Assembly: GCF_019857225.1 (NCBI RefSeq)
Contig: NZ_JAFJSY010000006.1
Location: 124,001 to 188,000 of the forward strand
Reading direction: 5' to 3'
From: Streptomyces plumbidurans
GTDB taxonomy: Bacteria > Actinomycetota > Actinomycetes > Streptomycetales > Streptomycetaceae
DNA: 64,000 nt
A program made the position numbers and the translations under genes. Each line of letters starts with the position of its first letter. Within the stretch, counting starts at the first letter, position 1. Positions 52,010 to 61,217 of the stretch are shown piece after piece. Under the pieces are notes generated by a model, which saw only the letters and a list, made by a program, of their open reading frames with translations, was not told where the DNA came from and did no database searches.

Positions 52010-52273
52010 TCAGCGACGGGCCTTCGACCGGTCCAGTGCGGCGACGCCGAGTGCGGCGAGGCCGATCTGGATGAGCCATTCGATCCAGTCGATGCCGTTG
52101 GTGTCGGCCACGTCGAAAGCGTTGGCGATCGCCGAACCGATCAGCGCGGCCACGATGCCGACGAGGATCGTCACCAGAATGCCGATGCGCTGCCGTCCCG
52201 GGACGACGAGCCGACCGAGCACACCGATGACGATGCCGATCACGATGGCGCTGATGATGCCTGAGATCTCCAT
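52010..52273 (-). CDS. GlsB/YeaQ/YmgE family stress-response membrane protein
   Basis: A small 87-aa protein with three hydrophobic helices (IISAIVIGIVIGVLGRLVVP, ILVTILVGIVAALIGSAIA, IQIGLAALGVAAL) and the family motif GRLVVPGRQRIG. Members are linked to general and acid stress; the precise role is unknown. GAGGGGCGGAG precedes the ATG. Monocistronic. Confidence 0.92.
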   Translation of the reverse strand: MEISGIISAIVIGIVIGVLGRLVVPGRQRIGILVTILVGIVAALIGSAIANAFDVADTNGIDWIEWLIQIGLAALGVAALDRSKARR

Positions 52274-52574
52274 CTCCGCCCCTCTTGGTCAAGTCCCCCG
52301 CACTATCCGGATGCCCGCTGGAGACGGGGACAGTCCGTTCCGTTTCAATCCCGGGTCTCCGGCTGGGGTCAACGGCGGGTCAATCTCCGGCCCTGTGCGC
52401 CCCATGACGCCTGTTCACACCTGTCCCTGCCATGTACCGTTCAACCGTTCCGCCGCACGGCAGTCGTACGGCTGAGCTTCTACGCGCGCAGACGCCTTGT
52501 TTCTACGCGTGTAGGTCCGGCCCCCCACCGCACTGCCCCCCGCACTTCCCCCACCCCACACGGAGGTACGCCGG
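52274..52574. other. Divergent promoter region with TTCTACGCG repeats
   Basis: A 301-bp gap between the GlsB-like gene and a secreted protein gene. TTCTACGCG occurs at 52478 and 52501, 23 bp apart, and the second copy forms part of CTAC-GCGT-GTAG. These may be operator half-sites for the secreted protein. No open frame of note. Confidence 0.45.
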
Positions 52575-54032
52575 ATGCCCGGACCCACCCCATCGCGCCA
52601 CAGACTCCCCACCGCTCTCGCCGCGTTCGGCCTGCTCGCCGCGGCTGCCGCCGCCCAGGCAGGCGTCACCGCGACGCCCGCCCACGCGGCCACCACGCAC
52701 CGCGTCCTGTTCGACGACGGTCACGCCGAGGAGGCCGGCAACGCGGACTGGATCGTCTCGACCAGCAAGCCCGACCCGCTGGGCCAGGACTCCTCGCCGT
52801 CCTCGGAGACGGACTGGACCGGTGCGCTCTCCTCCTGGGGCGTCGCCCTGCAGAAGACGGGCGACTACAGCCTCAAGACGTCCACCGGCGCCCTCACGTA
52901 CGGCGGTTCGTCCTCGACCGACCTGTCCAACTTCGACACCCTGGTGCTGCCCGAGCCCAACACCCTCTTCACCACCGCCGAGAAGACGGCGATCATGAAC
53001 TTCGTGAAGAACGGCGGCGGCCTCTTCATGATCTCCGACCACACCGGCGCCGACCGCAACAACGACGGCGAGGACGCGGTCGAGATCCTCAACGACCTGA
53101 TGACCAACAACAGCGTCGACTCCACCGACCCGTTCGGCTTCTCCATCGACACCCTGGACGTCAACTCCGGCTACCCGGCCGCGATCAGCGACAGCAGCAA
53201 CCCGGTTCTGCACGGCTCCTTCGGGACCGTCACCAAGAGCCTGATCGCCGACGGCACGACGGCCACGCTCAAGCCCTCCGACAACTCGTCCGTCAAGGGC
53301 CTGGTGTACCGCAGCGGTTACTCCGGGAACACCGGCGCCTTCTTCGCCACCAGCACCTTCGGCAGCGGCCGCGTCGCCTTCTGGGGCGACAGCTCGCCGA
53401 TCGACGACGGCACGGGCCAGTCCGGCAACACGCTCTACGACGGCTGGAACGACACCGGCGCCACCAACGCCGCGCTCGCCCTCAACGCCACCGCCTGGCT
53501 CGCCGGTGACGGCACCAGCGGAGGCGGAGGCGGGGACGGGGGCGGCGGCTCGGACACCTGCACGGCCGGCCAGCTGCTCGGCAACAACGGCTTCGAGTCG
53601 GGCAGCACCACCTGGAGCGCCTCCAGCGGTGTGATCACCAACTCCGGCGACGAATCGGCCCGTTCGGGCTCGTACTACGCCTGGCTGGACGGCTACGGGC
53701 AGGCCACCACCGACACGCTCTCCCAGTCCGTGACCATCCCCTCCGGCTGCACCACCGCCGCGCTGAGCTTCTATCTGCACATCGACACGGCGGAGACCAC
53801 CACCAGCACGGCCTACGACACCCTCAAGGTCCAGGTGCTCAACGGCTCCGGGACCGTCCTGGGCACCCTGGCCACCTACTCCAACCTCAATGCCACGAGC
53901 GGCTACACCAAGCGCAGCTTCAGTCTGGCGGGCTACGCCGGCCAGACAGTGACCCTGAAGTTCACCGGCACCGAAGGCTCCACACTGCAGACGTCGTTCG
54001 TCGTCGACGACACGGCACTCGACGTCGCCTGA
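52575..54032 (+). CDS. Secreted two-domain protein with carbohydrate-binding-like C-terminus
   Basis: Exported 485-aa protein with a signal peptide ([20 protein letters not shown], cleavage near AHA-ATTHR). Domain 1 (about 38-310) has the strand/loop pattern of a GATase-like or DUF4350-type domain ([56 protein letters not shown]). A Gly-rich linker ([14 protein letters not shown]) leads to a jelly-roll-like domain with [11 protein letters not shown] and [13 protein letters not shown]. Extracellular polymer binding or hydrolysis is likely, but no catalytic residues can be assigned. Convergent with the glucosaminidase gene. Confidence 0.8.
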   Translation: MPGPTPSRHRLPTALAAFGLLAAAAAAQAGVTATPAHAATTHRVLFDDGHAEEAGNADWIVSTSKPDPLGQDSSPSSETDWTGALSSWGVALQKTGDYSLKTSTGALTYGGSSSTDLSNFDTLVLPEPNTLFTTAEKTAIMNFVKNGGGLFMISDHTGADRNNDGEDAVEILNDLMTNNSVDSTDPFGFSIDTLDVNSGYPAAISDSSNPVLHGSFGTVTKSLIADGTTATLKPSDNSSVKGLVYRSGYSGNTGAFFATSTFGSGRVAFWGDSSPIDDGTGQSGNTLYDGWNDTGATNAALALNATAWLAGDGTSGGGGGDGGGGSDTCTAGQLLGNNGFESGSTTWSASSGVITNSGDESARSGSYYAWLDGYGQATTDTLSQSVTIPSGCTTAALSFYLHIDTAETTTSTAYDTLKVQVLNGSGTVLGTLATYSNLNATSGYTKRSFSLAGYAGQTVTLKFTGTEGSTLQTSFVVDDTALDVA

Positions 54033-54035
54033 CAC

Positions 54036-54067
54036 CTGTGGGGCCCGGCCCGCGCCGGGCCCCACAG
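54036..54067. terminator. Bidirectional hairpin
   Basis: CTGTGGGGCCCGG (54036-54048) pairs with CCGGGCCCCACAG (54055-54067) over a CCCGCG loop between convergent genes. Confidence 0.85.
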
Positions 54068-54069
54068 CG

Positions 54070-56775
54070 TCATTCGCCGGGCACCGTCCGCTCGGGCGTG
54101 TTCCAGCCGGACACCCGCACCCGCGGCGCCGAGCCGTGCAGATCCGCCGTGCGGTAGGTGGCGGTCAGGGTGACCGACTCACCCGGCCACAGGCTCACCT
54201 CGTTGTCCGACCACCGCACCGGCAGCACGGGCCGGTCCTTTGCGTCCACGAGGTGCACGTCCGTGAACAGCGCGGGCGTCTTCCCGCGCCCGGTGTTGCG
54301 GAGGGTCACCGTGGTGGTCGCCGTGCCACCGGACGTCGAGGTCGACGCCGTCGCCGAGACCGGTACCTGCGCCATCGAACTCAGCCCCGTCAGATCGGCG
54401 TAGCTCGTCGTCGGCGTGTAGTACCAGTCGGTGTTCGCCCAGTCGAGCGTGTCCGGCTCGGTGGACAGCCAGTAGACGTTCCGGTCGATCTCCCTGCCCG
54501 CGGCGTCCGTCAGCGTCAGCCGCACCAGATAGGTCTTCGACACACCGCTGATCGAGGCGGGCAGCGTCAGGGCGGTGGTGTGGGCGCCGTCGCCCTCGAC
54601 CCTCACCCCGGTGACGACCTTGTCGTACTTGCGGGTGCCGTCGGTGGTGAACACCGTGGCCCGGGCGGTGAGTCCGGAGACGGCCGCGTGCCGGTTGTCG
54701 GTCACGACCACGGAGCGGTCGTCGTACGAGTACTGCACATGCAGTGGCTCGTTCGCCTTCTTCGCGCCGAAGTACGCGCCGCCCTGGTCGAGATAACGGT
54801 CCATCAGCTGCCAGTGCAGGGAGGTCCAGCCACTGTTGAACATCCAGTAGACGACACCGGTCGAGGGCTTCGAGGCGTCGGTGGTGTTGCGCCCGTACGC
54901 CTCGAACTGGGCGCGCACGTTCTCGTACTGCGCGAGCTGCGCCTTGCGGACGTAGTCGGTCAGGCTCGTCGGGGCGCCGTAGCGGCCGGTGAGGGCGTTG
55001 TCGTAGATCTTGAGCGTGCCGAAGGTCGACGACGGTGAGCGGTGGTACTGCTTGGCGTCGGGGTCCTTCCAGAGGGTGTCGAGTTCGGCCGGGGTCATCA
55101 TGCGCCGCAGGGTGTCGAGGGTGGGGATGTCGGGGCCCGCGCTGGTCTCGGAGTTGAAGCCCGTGGCACCGCCCTCACGCTTGGCGTACCAGTAGCCGGG
55201 CGGGACCCACTCGTAGGGGCCCGTCATCTTCATGCCCGAACTGCCTGACTGGGGCGAGGAGTTGTCGGAGGCGGCGGCGACGACCGGGGTCGGCCAGTCG
55301 GCTGCCTTCAGTGCGTCGAGATAGTTCTTCTCGATGGTGGCGTCGGGCGCGAAGTCGCTGCCGATGAGGAACGAGATCACGCTCGGGTGGTCGCGCAGCC
55401 GGGCGGCCTCTGCGGCCATCGACGCCTTGGCCACCGGGTAGTCGGCGGCGGTCCACTTCTCGCCGGACTCGTCGCCGTTGACCTGGCCCTCCCACTTGTC
55501 GCAGCACTCCCAGCCCGGCAGCGTGAGGATGCCGTAGCGGTCGGCGAGGTCGAAGAACTCGTCCGGTTCCAGGTGGCCTTCGAGGCGGATGGTGTTCAGG
55601 CCGATGTCGACTGCGTACTTCAGCCGGTCCTCGACGTACGTCCGGTCCCAGCGCAGGAACTCGTCCGGCGACCAGCCGCCGCCCTTGATCAGCAACTTGC
55701 GGCCGTTGATGCGGTACTGGCGCGCCCCGTCGGAGTCGAGCGGCGCCCGGACGTCGCGGATGCCGAAGGTCTCGTGCGCGATGTCCGAGACGGTGCCGGT
55801 GACGGACGCGGTGAGCCGCAGGCCGTACAGGGGCTGCCCGCCCATCCCGGCCGGCCACCACACCTTCGGCGAGGTGAGATGGAGACCGGGCACGTCGGAC
55901 GGGGTGAAGGAGACGGGCCTCGTCTCGTGCGCGGCCAGCGTCACGGTCTTCGCGAACGTCGTCGGGCCGATGCGGCCGGAGACCGTGGTCGTCACCGGTG
56001 CGCCGGTCTCGTTGCGGGCCTTCGCCTTCACCGTCAGATCCGCCGAGGCGAGCGAGGGCACGTCGAGCTTCGTCACGACGTGCGCGTCCCGCAGGGCGAC
56101 GGGGCCGCCGCGGCGGACGAGGACGTCGCGGACGATGCCCATGTTCTCGTCGGGCGGCGGCCGGAGCCAGTCGATCCAGCCCATGGTGAGGTTCTTGTTC
56201 GGATCGTTGGGCTGGATGCGGAAGGCGACGGTGTTGGTGCCGGAGCGGACCAGCGAGGTCACGTCCAGCTCGTGGTGGGTGTAGGCGCCGGTGACGTCCT
56301 GCGCGGTGGCGATCCGCTTACCGTTGACATAGACGTCGGCCGCCGAGATCACACCGCTGAAGTCAAGGTAGGTGCGCTCGGAGGTGTCGGCGACCGTGAA
56401 GTCCGAGCGGTACCACCAGGGCACCTGGAAGTCGGCCTTCGGGATCTTCCGCTGGTTCGTCGAGCGGAACGGGTCGGCGTACACGCCGTCGGCCAGCAGG
56501 GCGGCGAGGACGGTGGAGCGGGGGCCCGCCTGATACCAGCCGGAGGCCGGGTAGCCGGGGGAGGAGACGTCCGCAGCCGGGTCGGAGACCTTGGCCGTCG
56601 ACTGCACGGAATAGCCGGCGAGCGCGGTCGAACTGCCGGGCGCGGACGAGACCTTGGTGCGTCCGCCCGGCGGGGCGGTGGATCGGTGGCCGTCGGGCTC
56701 GGCCCAAGCGCCGGCCGTCAGCGAACCCAGGAGACCCAGGACCACGGCGGCCGTGGTGAGACGGTGTCTGATCAC
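54070..56775 (-). CDS. csxA: Secreted exo-beta-D-glucosaminidase (GH2, CsxA-like)
   Basis: Glycoside hydrolase family 2 enzyme of 901 aa removing terminal glucosamine from chitosan oligomers. A signal peptide (LTTAAVVLGLLGSLTAGAWA) directs secretion. The jelly-roll, Ig-like and TIM-barrel domains follow in order; the barrel holds FLIGSDFAPD with Asp474 as likely acid/base and GFNSETSAGP with Glu543 as likely nucleophile, matching CsxA of Amycolatopsis. Two Ig-like domains close the chain. A TTAGGAAA/TTTACTAA palindrome lies in its promoter, and a ROK repressor gene follows upstream. Confidence 0.92.
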   Translation of the reverse strand: MIRHRLTTAAVVLGLLGSLTAGAWAEPDGHRSTAPPGGRTKVSSAPGSSTALAGYSVQSTAKVSDPAADVSSPGYPASGWYQAGPRSTVLAALLADGVYADPFRSTNQRKIPKADFQVPWWYRSDFTVADTSERTYLDFSGVISAADVYVNGKRIATAQDVTGAYTHHELDVTSLVRSGTNTVAFRIQPNDPNKNLTMGWIDWLRPPPDENMGIVRDVLVRRGGPVALRDAHVVTKLDVPSLASADLTVKAKARNETGAPVTTTVSGRIGPTTFAKTVTLAAHETRPVSFTPSDVPGLHLTSPKVWWPAGMGGQPLYGLRLTASVTGTVSDIAHETFGIRDVRAPLDSDGARQYRINGRKLLIKGGGWSPDEFLRWDRTYVEDRLKYAVDIGLNTIRLEGHLEPDEFFDLADRYGILTLPGWECCDKWEGQVNGDESGEKWTAADYPVAKASMAAEAARLRDHPSVISFLIGSDFAPDATIEKNYLDALKAADWPTPVVAAASDNSSPQSGSSGMKMTGPYEWVPPGYWYAKREGGATGFNSETSAGPDIPTLDTLRRMMTPAELDTLWKDPDAKQYHRSPSSTFGTLKIYDNALTGRYGAPTSLTDYVRKAQLAQYENVRAQFEAYGRNTTDASKPSTGVVYWMFNSGWTSLHWQLMDRYLDQGGAYFGAKKANEPLHVQYSYDDRSVVVTDNRHAAVSGLTARATVFTTDGTRKYDKVVTGVRVEGDGAHTTALTLPASISGVSKTYLVRLTLTDAAGREIDRNVYWLSTEPDTLDWANTDWYYTPTTSYADLTGLSSMAQVPVSATASTSTSGGTATTTVTLRNTGRGKTPALFTDVHLVDAKDRPVLPVRWSDNEVSLWPGESVTLTATYRTADLHGSAPRVRVSGWNTPERTVPGE

Positions 56776-56798
56776 GGAGGTCCAGCCCCTTCGTAAAG

Positions 56799-56815
56799 TT
56801 AGGAAACTTTACTAA
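56799..56815. promoter_or_regulatory. CsnR-type operator in csxA promoter
   Basis: TTAGGAAACTTTACTAA is a near-perfect 17-bp palindrome 24 bp before the csxA start. It resembles the AGGAAAGTTTCCT-type box bound by the ROK repressor CsnR in chitosan-responsive promoters. Confidence 0.7.
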
Positions 56816-56878
56816 TTCTCGGTCACGCTAGGGTGCCGAGGTAAAGGTGTCAATCACCCCGGCCGGGCCGGGACTTGA

Positions 56879-58063
56879 TCAGGACTCGGCCGAGCGGCGC
56901 TCGAACACCACGTCCCGTGCGGTCCCGAGCGCGGTGGCCACGGCGCCCAGCAGCACCGCGTCCTCGCCGAGCCGACTGGGCGCGACCTTCGGCCGCAGCG
57001 GTGTGAGCGCCTTGAGGTTTTCGCGCACCGGGTCGAGCAGCAGATCCACGCTGTGGCCCACGCCGCCGCCGAGGACCACCAGATCCGGGTCGAGCACGGC
57101 CGCGGCCGCGGCCACCGTATGAGCGATGCGCTCGCCCTCCAGCCGGACCGCCCGGACCGCGGCGTCATTGCCCTGCCGGGCCGCGTCGAACACGTCCTTC
57201 GCGGTGAGCTGCCCGCCCATGCCGAACCTGCGTGCCGCCTCCACGACCGCCACCCCCGACACGGCGTCCTCCAGCCGGTCGGGCTTCTGCTGCCCCGGCC
57301 AGGGCAGGAACCCGATCTCCCCGGCCAGCCCGTGCGCGCCGGTGAACAGCCGCCCCTCGCTGACCACGCCCATGCCGAGACCAGTGCCGATCAGGATGTA
57401 CGCGAACAGCCTGCTGCCCGCGCCGACGCCGTAGGTGTACTCACCCAGGGCCGCCAGATTGGCGTCGTTGTGCACCTCCAGCGGTACGCCCAGCTCCTCG
57501 CGCATCCGGTCGAAGAGCCCGGCCCGGCCCCAGCCCGGCAGGTGCATCGCGTAGCGCACCCGGCGCCGCCTCTCGTCGTAGACACCGGGCGTGCCCACCA
57601 CCGCGTGCACCACCTCGTCGGGCGCCACGCCCGAGCCGTCGACCACCTGGCGGGCGGTGGACACCACCAGCTCCGCCATCGCGCCCGAACTGCGCGCGCG
57701 GTTGCGCACCTCGGAGCGGGCGACCACGGAGCCGTCCAGATCGGCCACGGCGACCCGCAGCCAGCCGCGGCCGACGTCGATGCCGAGGACATGACCGGCC
57801 GCCGGGTCCGGCGCGTACAGGACGGCGGTGCGACCGCGCTCGGGGGCCAGTGTGCCGGCCTCGCGGACCAGTCCGGCCTTCTCCAGTGCGGCGAGCGCGC
57901 TGGAGACCGTGGGCTTGGACAGCCCGGTCTCACGGGCCAGTTGGGCACGCGACGCGGCGCCGCCGCTGCGTAGTCGGTCGAGGAGCAGACGCTCGTTGGT
58001 GCTGCGCAGCCGTCTGCGGTTCCAGGGCTGTGCCTGCTGGTCTACGGCATCAATGGCTGGCAT
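56879..58063 (-). CDS. ROK family transcriptional repressor (CsnR-like)
   Basis: ROK regulator of 394 aa with an N-terminal winged helix (residues 15-70: AQLARETGLSKPTVSSALAA) and a sugar-kinase-like ROK domain (HVLGIDVGRGWLRVAVADLD, VVGTPGVYD, IGTGLGMGVVSEGRLFTGAH). The CxCGxxGC zinc motif usual in ROK proteins is absent; the segment reads FLPWPGQQKPDRLEDA. The ATG at 58063 begins the conserved region. Its two flanking promoters carry related palindromes, so it probably represses csxA, the divergent permease gene and itself, released by glucosamine or an oligomer (inference from CsnR). Confidence 0.88.
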   Translation of the reverse strand: MPAIDAVDQQAQPWNRRRLRSTNERLLLDRLRSGGAASRAQLARETGLSKPTVSSALAALEKAGLVREAGTLAPERGRTAVLYAPDPAAGHVLGIDVGRGWLRVAVADLDGSVVARSEVRNRARSSGAMAELVVSTARQVVDGSGVAPDEVVHAVVGTPGVYDERRRRVRYAMHLPGWGRAGLFDRMREELGVPLEVHNDANLAALGEYTYGVGAGSRLFAYILIGTGLGMGVVSEGRLFTGAHGLAGEIGFLPWPGQQKPDRLEDAVSGVAVVEAARRFGMGGQLTAKDVFDAARQGNDAAVRAVRLEGERIAHTVAAAAAVLDPDLVVLGGGVGHSVDLLLDPVRENLKALTPLRPKVAPSRLGEDAVLLGAVATALGTARDVVFERRSAES

Positions 58064-58094
58064 CGCACCATTCTCACGTATCCGCTGGGACCTC

Positions 58095-58122
58095 TTGACG
58101 CATCTAGTAAGGCTCCTTAACT
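58095..58122 (+). promoter_or_regulatory. Promoter of APC permease with ROK operator in spacer
   Basis: TTGACG (58095-58100) and TTAACT (58117-58122) are 16 bp apart. Within and over them lies CTAGTAAGGCTCCTTAA (58104-58120), which shares 12 of 17 positions with the inverted csxA-promoter palindrome. Confidence 0.6.
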
Positions 58123-58188
58123 TTATCGGCCAACAGCCTTGCCGGGCCAGCCATGGGCAGCCCAGCGCCCGGTGCTTCAGGAGACCCC

Positions 58189-59643
58189 ATGTCCGGTAGT
58201 CCGCCACCCACCGGTGGCTTCGTCCGTCGCGTCGGCCTGTTCCAGGCCACCACCATCAACATGAGCCAGATGTGCGGCATCGGGCCGTTCGTCACCATCC
58301 CGCTGATGGTCGCCGCGTTCGGCGGCCCCCAGGCGGTCATCGGCTTCGTCGCGGGCGCGGTGCTCGCGCTCTGCGACGGACTGGTGTGGGCCGAGATGGG
58401 CGCGGCGATGCCCGGCTCCGGCGGCAGCTACGTCTATCTGCGCCAGGCCTTCCAGTACCGCACGGGCCGGCTCATGCCGTTCCTGTTCGTCTGGACGGCG
58501 ATGCTGTTCATCCCGCTGATCATGTCGACCGGCGTGGTCGGCTTCGTCCAGTACCTCGGCTATCTCGCCCCCGACCTGGGCCAGACGTCCGGCGACCTGA
58601 TCGGCCTCGGCGTCATCGTGCTGGTCGTCCTGCTGCTGTGGCGGGGCATCGAGCACATCGCCCGGCTCACCGCCGTGCTGTGGGCGATCATGATCACCTC
58701 CGTCCTGCTGGTCATCGTGGCCGCGGCGACGGACTTCAGCGCGCACCTCGCCTTCACCTACCCGGCGCACGCCTTCGACCTGACCAGCAACCACTTCTGG
58801 ATCGGCTTCGCGGGCGGCCTGACCATCGGCATCTACGACTACCTCGGCTACAACACGACCGCCTACATGGGCGCCGAGATCAAGGACCCCGGACGGGTGC
58901 TGCCGCGCTCGATCGTCTTCTCCATCCTCGGCATCATGGCGATCTACCTGCTGCTGCAGATCGGCACGCTCGGCGTGATCGACTGGCATCGCATGTCCGA
59001 CGCGAAGGACATCGCGTCCACCTCGGTGGCCTCGGCGGTGCTGGAGGAGACCTGGGGCAAGGGCGCCGCCGACACGGTGACCGTCCTCATCCTGATCACG
59101 GCCTTCGCCTCGGTCTTCACCGGTCTGCTGGGCGGCTCGCGCGTGCCCTACGACGCGGCCCGCGAGCGGGTCTTCTTCCGGCCCTACGCCAAGCTGCACC
59201 CCAAGCACCGCTTCCCGATGCTGGGCCTCGCGACGATGGGCGTGATCACGGCCGTGGGGTTCCTGATCGGCCGGCACACGGATCTGGCGACGCTGATCCA
59301 GCTGCTGACGACGGTGATGGTGATCGTCCAGGCGCTCGCCCAGATCATCGCCCTGACGGTGCTGCGCAAACGCCAGCCGACGCTGCGGCGGCCGTACCGC
59401 ATGTGGCTCTACCCGGTGCCGAGCATCCTCGCCTTCGTCGGCTGGTGCGTGATCTACGGCTACGCGGACAAGAACTCGCCCGGCCGCCATCCCATCGAGT
59501 GGTCGCTGGCCTGGCTCGCCCTGGGCTGCGTGGCGTTCGTGCTCTGGGCGCGGTTCGAGAAGGTCTGGCCGTTCGGCGAGAAGGAGATCGCGGAGGAGTT
59601 CCTGACCCCCGCGGAGCCGGACGCGTCACCGGCGAGCACGTGA
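58189..59643 (+). CDS. APC superfamily permease
   Basis: Amino acid/amine permease of 484 aa with about twelve membrane helices. The first-helix motif is SQMCGIGPFVTIPLMVAAFG, with YDYLGYNTTAYMGAEIKDP in the conserved loop region after helix 6. The ATG at 58189 is chosen for its AGGAGACCCC ribosome site; an upstream in-frame ATG at 58153 has none. Its position next to a CsnR-like repressor and a glucosaminidase gene suggests uptake of an amino sugar or amine released from chitosan, which would be unusual for this family. Confidence 0.88.
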   Translation: MSGSPPPTGGFVRRVGLFQATTINMSQMCGIGPFVTIPLMVAAFGGPQAVIGFVAGAVLALCDGLVWAEMGAAMPGSGGSYVYLRQAFQYRTGRLMPFLFVWTAMLFIPLIMSTGVVGFVQYLGYLAPDLGQTSGDLIGLGVIVLVVLLLWRGIEHIARLTAVLWAIMITSVLLVIVAAATDFSAHLAFTYPAHAFDLTSNHFWIGFAGGLTIGIYDYLGYNTTAYMGAEIKDPGRVLPRSIVFSILGIMAIYLLLQIGTLGVIDWHRMSDAKDIASTSVASAVLEETWGKGAADTVTVLILITAFASVFTGLLGGSRVPYDAARERVFFRPYAKLHPKHRFPMLGLATMGVITAVGFLIGRHTDLATLIQLLTTVMVIVQALAQIIALTVLRKRQPTLRRPYRMWLYPVPSILAFVGWCVIYGYADKNSPGRHPIEWSLAWLALGCVAFVLWARFEKVWPFGEKEIAEEFLTPAEPDASPAST

Positions 59644-59691
59644 AACCGCGGCCACCCATGCCACGCCTGCGCTAGAGTCCCGTCATCCATG

Positions 59692-59733
59692 AAGCCTCCC
59701 CGGCCGGACAGTTGTCCGCCCGGGGAGGCTTTT
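59692..59733 (+). terminator. Strong rho-independent terminator after permease
   Basis: AAGCCTCCCCGG (59692-59703) pairs with CCGGGGAGGCTT (59720-59731), with an inner CGGAC/GTCCG stem, followed by TTTT. Confidence 0.85.
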
Positions 59734-59736
59734 CGC

Positions 59737-59883
59737 ATGCCCGAAAGTCCCCTCCCGGGACCGGTCGAGGGCGAGTTCGCTGATGTCTCCGGCGGCCGGC
59801 CGGTCGTGCTGTCGAACCTCAAGTCCCTTCTGGAGACGGGCAGTCCGCTGCCGCAGGACCCGTGGGCCATGCCCGGTCACTGA
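59737..59883 (+). CDS. Possible 48-aa small protein
   Basis: An ATG 4 bp after the terminator opens a 48-codon frame, MPESPLPGPVEGEFADVSGG onward, ending AMPGH. Codon use is G/C-rich at third positions and the stop lies before another strong hairpin. No ribosome site is visible between the terminator and the ATG, which argues against translation unless the transcript is leaderless. No family recognised. Confidence 0.3.
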   Translation: MPESPLPGPVEGEFADVSGGRPVVLSNLKSLLETGSPLPQDPWAMPGH

Positions 59884-59920
59884 CGCCCGGGACGGTGAGG
59901 ACCGAGGCCGGGGCAGGGGA

Positions 59921-59957
59921 GAAGGGCCGGTCCGCCCTGTGCGCGGACCGGCCCTTC
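59921..59957. terminator. Bidirectional hairpin before SPW gene end
   Basis: A 15-bp perfect stem, GAAGGGCCGGTCCGC with its complement, over a 7-nt loop, 25 bp from the SPW gene stop. Confidence 0.8.
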
Positions 59958-59981
59958 CGTCGTCCTTTCCCGAACTGCTCC

Positions 59982-60422
59982 CTACGGCGTGCGGGTGCTC
60001 CTCGCCGCCGTGACGGCGCACATCAGCCCGAGGATCACACCCAGGGCACCGATGATGACGTTGTTCAGCACGACACCGGTGTCCGGGCTGGTGCCGACCA
60101 CCCAGGGCGCGATGATCATCCAGATCCCCACCGCGCAGAACGCCCAGCTGAGGCCGTACATGCGTTCCGGGGCCCGGGTGAACCCGAGCGCCAGCAGGCC
60201 GATCGCGATGCCCACGATCAGGTTGTGGGTCACGAGCGGGGGCTGGCTCGTCGTGTAGTGGAGTATCCAGGGGGACGCCGCGCAGTACAGGCCGAGCAGG
60301 AACACCGGCCCGTCCATGAGCGCCACGTCCCGACCGCCGAGCATACGGGCGTAGCGCGCCCGCATTTCGGAAACATCAGGGTGACTCGTGATGTCACCAC
60401 TGGTGTGCGAGACATCGGCCAT
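59982..60422 (-). CDS. SPW repeat membrane protein
   Basis: A 146-aa membrane protein with two SPW repeats, SPWILHYT near residue 50 and APWVVGTSPDTG near 105, and four hydrophobic helices. The N-terminal 30 residues are polar and cytoplasmic. AAGGAGACGAGTC precedes the ATG. SPW proteins are of unknown function and often sit near stress or sigma-factor genes, as here beside an ECF sigma/anti-sigma pair. Confidence 0.9.
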   Translation of the reverse strand: MADVSHTSGDITSHPDVSEMRARYARMLGGRDVALMDGPVFLLGLYCAASPWILHYTTSQPPLVTHNLIVGIAIGLLALGFTRAPERMYGLSWAFCAVGIWMIIAPWVVGTSPDTGVVLNNVIIGALGVILGLMCAVTAARSTRTP

Positions 60423-60601
60423 GACTCGTCTCCTTCTTGTAGCAGGCCCGACCGCGTGCGGTGCAGTGCGGTGTGCGGTGAAGCGCCGCTAACCAGCATT
60501 GTGCTCTTATTTCGTCTTTATGTGTAGAGGCCAAAGACGTGCCGAGCCCGGGCGACAGGGGTCGGCGCCGACTGCTCTCCGCCGCCGACCCACCGGCGCC
60601 C

Positions 60602-60625
60602 CCGGGGAGCGCCGACGCTCCCCGG
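60602..60625 (-). terminator. Hairpin after anti-sigma gene
   Basis: CCGGGGAGCG and CGCTCCCCGG form a perfect 10-bp stem on a CCGA tetraloop, 41 bp past the anti-sigma stop codon on the minus strand. Confidence 0.75.
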
Positions 60626-60665
60626 AGGCCGTCGGGGAGAGAGGGGTCCCGACCGGTGGGGTCCT

Positions 60666-61100
60666 TCAGTCGGCTCCCCGACTCACCGGCACTTCCTGCG
60701 CGGACGGCGCGGCGGATGCACCACGGCGCGGAAATCTCCGGTACAGACGGGCGAGCACCAGGACCCCGGCGGCCGCCGCGAGGAGACCTACGACGATCGG
60801 GACGGCGGATGCGCGTCCTTCGGCGGGGTTCTGGGCGAAACCACCCTGCTCACGCAGTTGTTCGACGACGGCCGTCCATGCCCGGGCGGGAGGCTCGGTC
60901 GTCGCGTCGGCCGGTCGCGCCCAGCGGCCGGCCGCCACGGCCCGCAGCAGTGCGGCCAGCGCCGTACTGCACTGGACGCACGCGACCACGTGCTCCTCGG
61001 CCGCGACGATCTCCCCGGACGGGTGCAGCCGGTTGCCGTCGAGCGCGATCGCCGCGAGGACGTCCGGATGGACATGACCGTTCTCGTACGGGCCTGACAT
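60666..61100 (-). CDS. Zinc-finger (zf-HC2-like) anti-sigma factor
   Basis: A 144-aa membrane-anchored protein. EEHVVACVQCSTALA near residues 35-49 gives the His-x3-Cys-x2-Cys zinc motif of anti-sigma domains. A single membrane helix (AVPIVVGLLAAAAGVLVLAR) lies near residues 98-117, followed by an Arg-rich stop-transfer. It follows the sigma-factor gene by 117 bp on the same strand and is probably its antagonist. A membrane anchor suggests that the signal may come from the envelope as well as from light. Confidence 0.85.
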   Translation of the reverse strand: MSGPYENGHVHPDVLAAIALDGNRLHPSGEIVAAEEHVVACVQCSTALAALLRAVAAGRWARPADATTEPPARAWTAVVEQLREQGGFAQNPAEGRASAVPIVVGLLAAAAGVLVLARLYRRFPRRGASAAPSAQEVPVSRGAD

Positions 61101-61118
61101 CCGCCACCTTCCCCTGCC

Positions 61119-61142
61119 GTAGCTCGGTAGCTCGGTAGCTCG
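61119..61142. repeat. Triple GTAGCTCG direct repeat
   Basis: GTAGCTCG is repeated three times without spacing in the leader of the anti-sigma gene. A slippage-prone micro-repeat; each copy contains AGCT. Confidence 0.7.
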
Positions 61143-61217
61143 AGTGCCCTCCCTCGCGTGCCCCGTGAGCGCACTGTTTCTGCATCGAAAAGAGGTGCGA
61201 ATGAGGTGGACGGGGTC

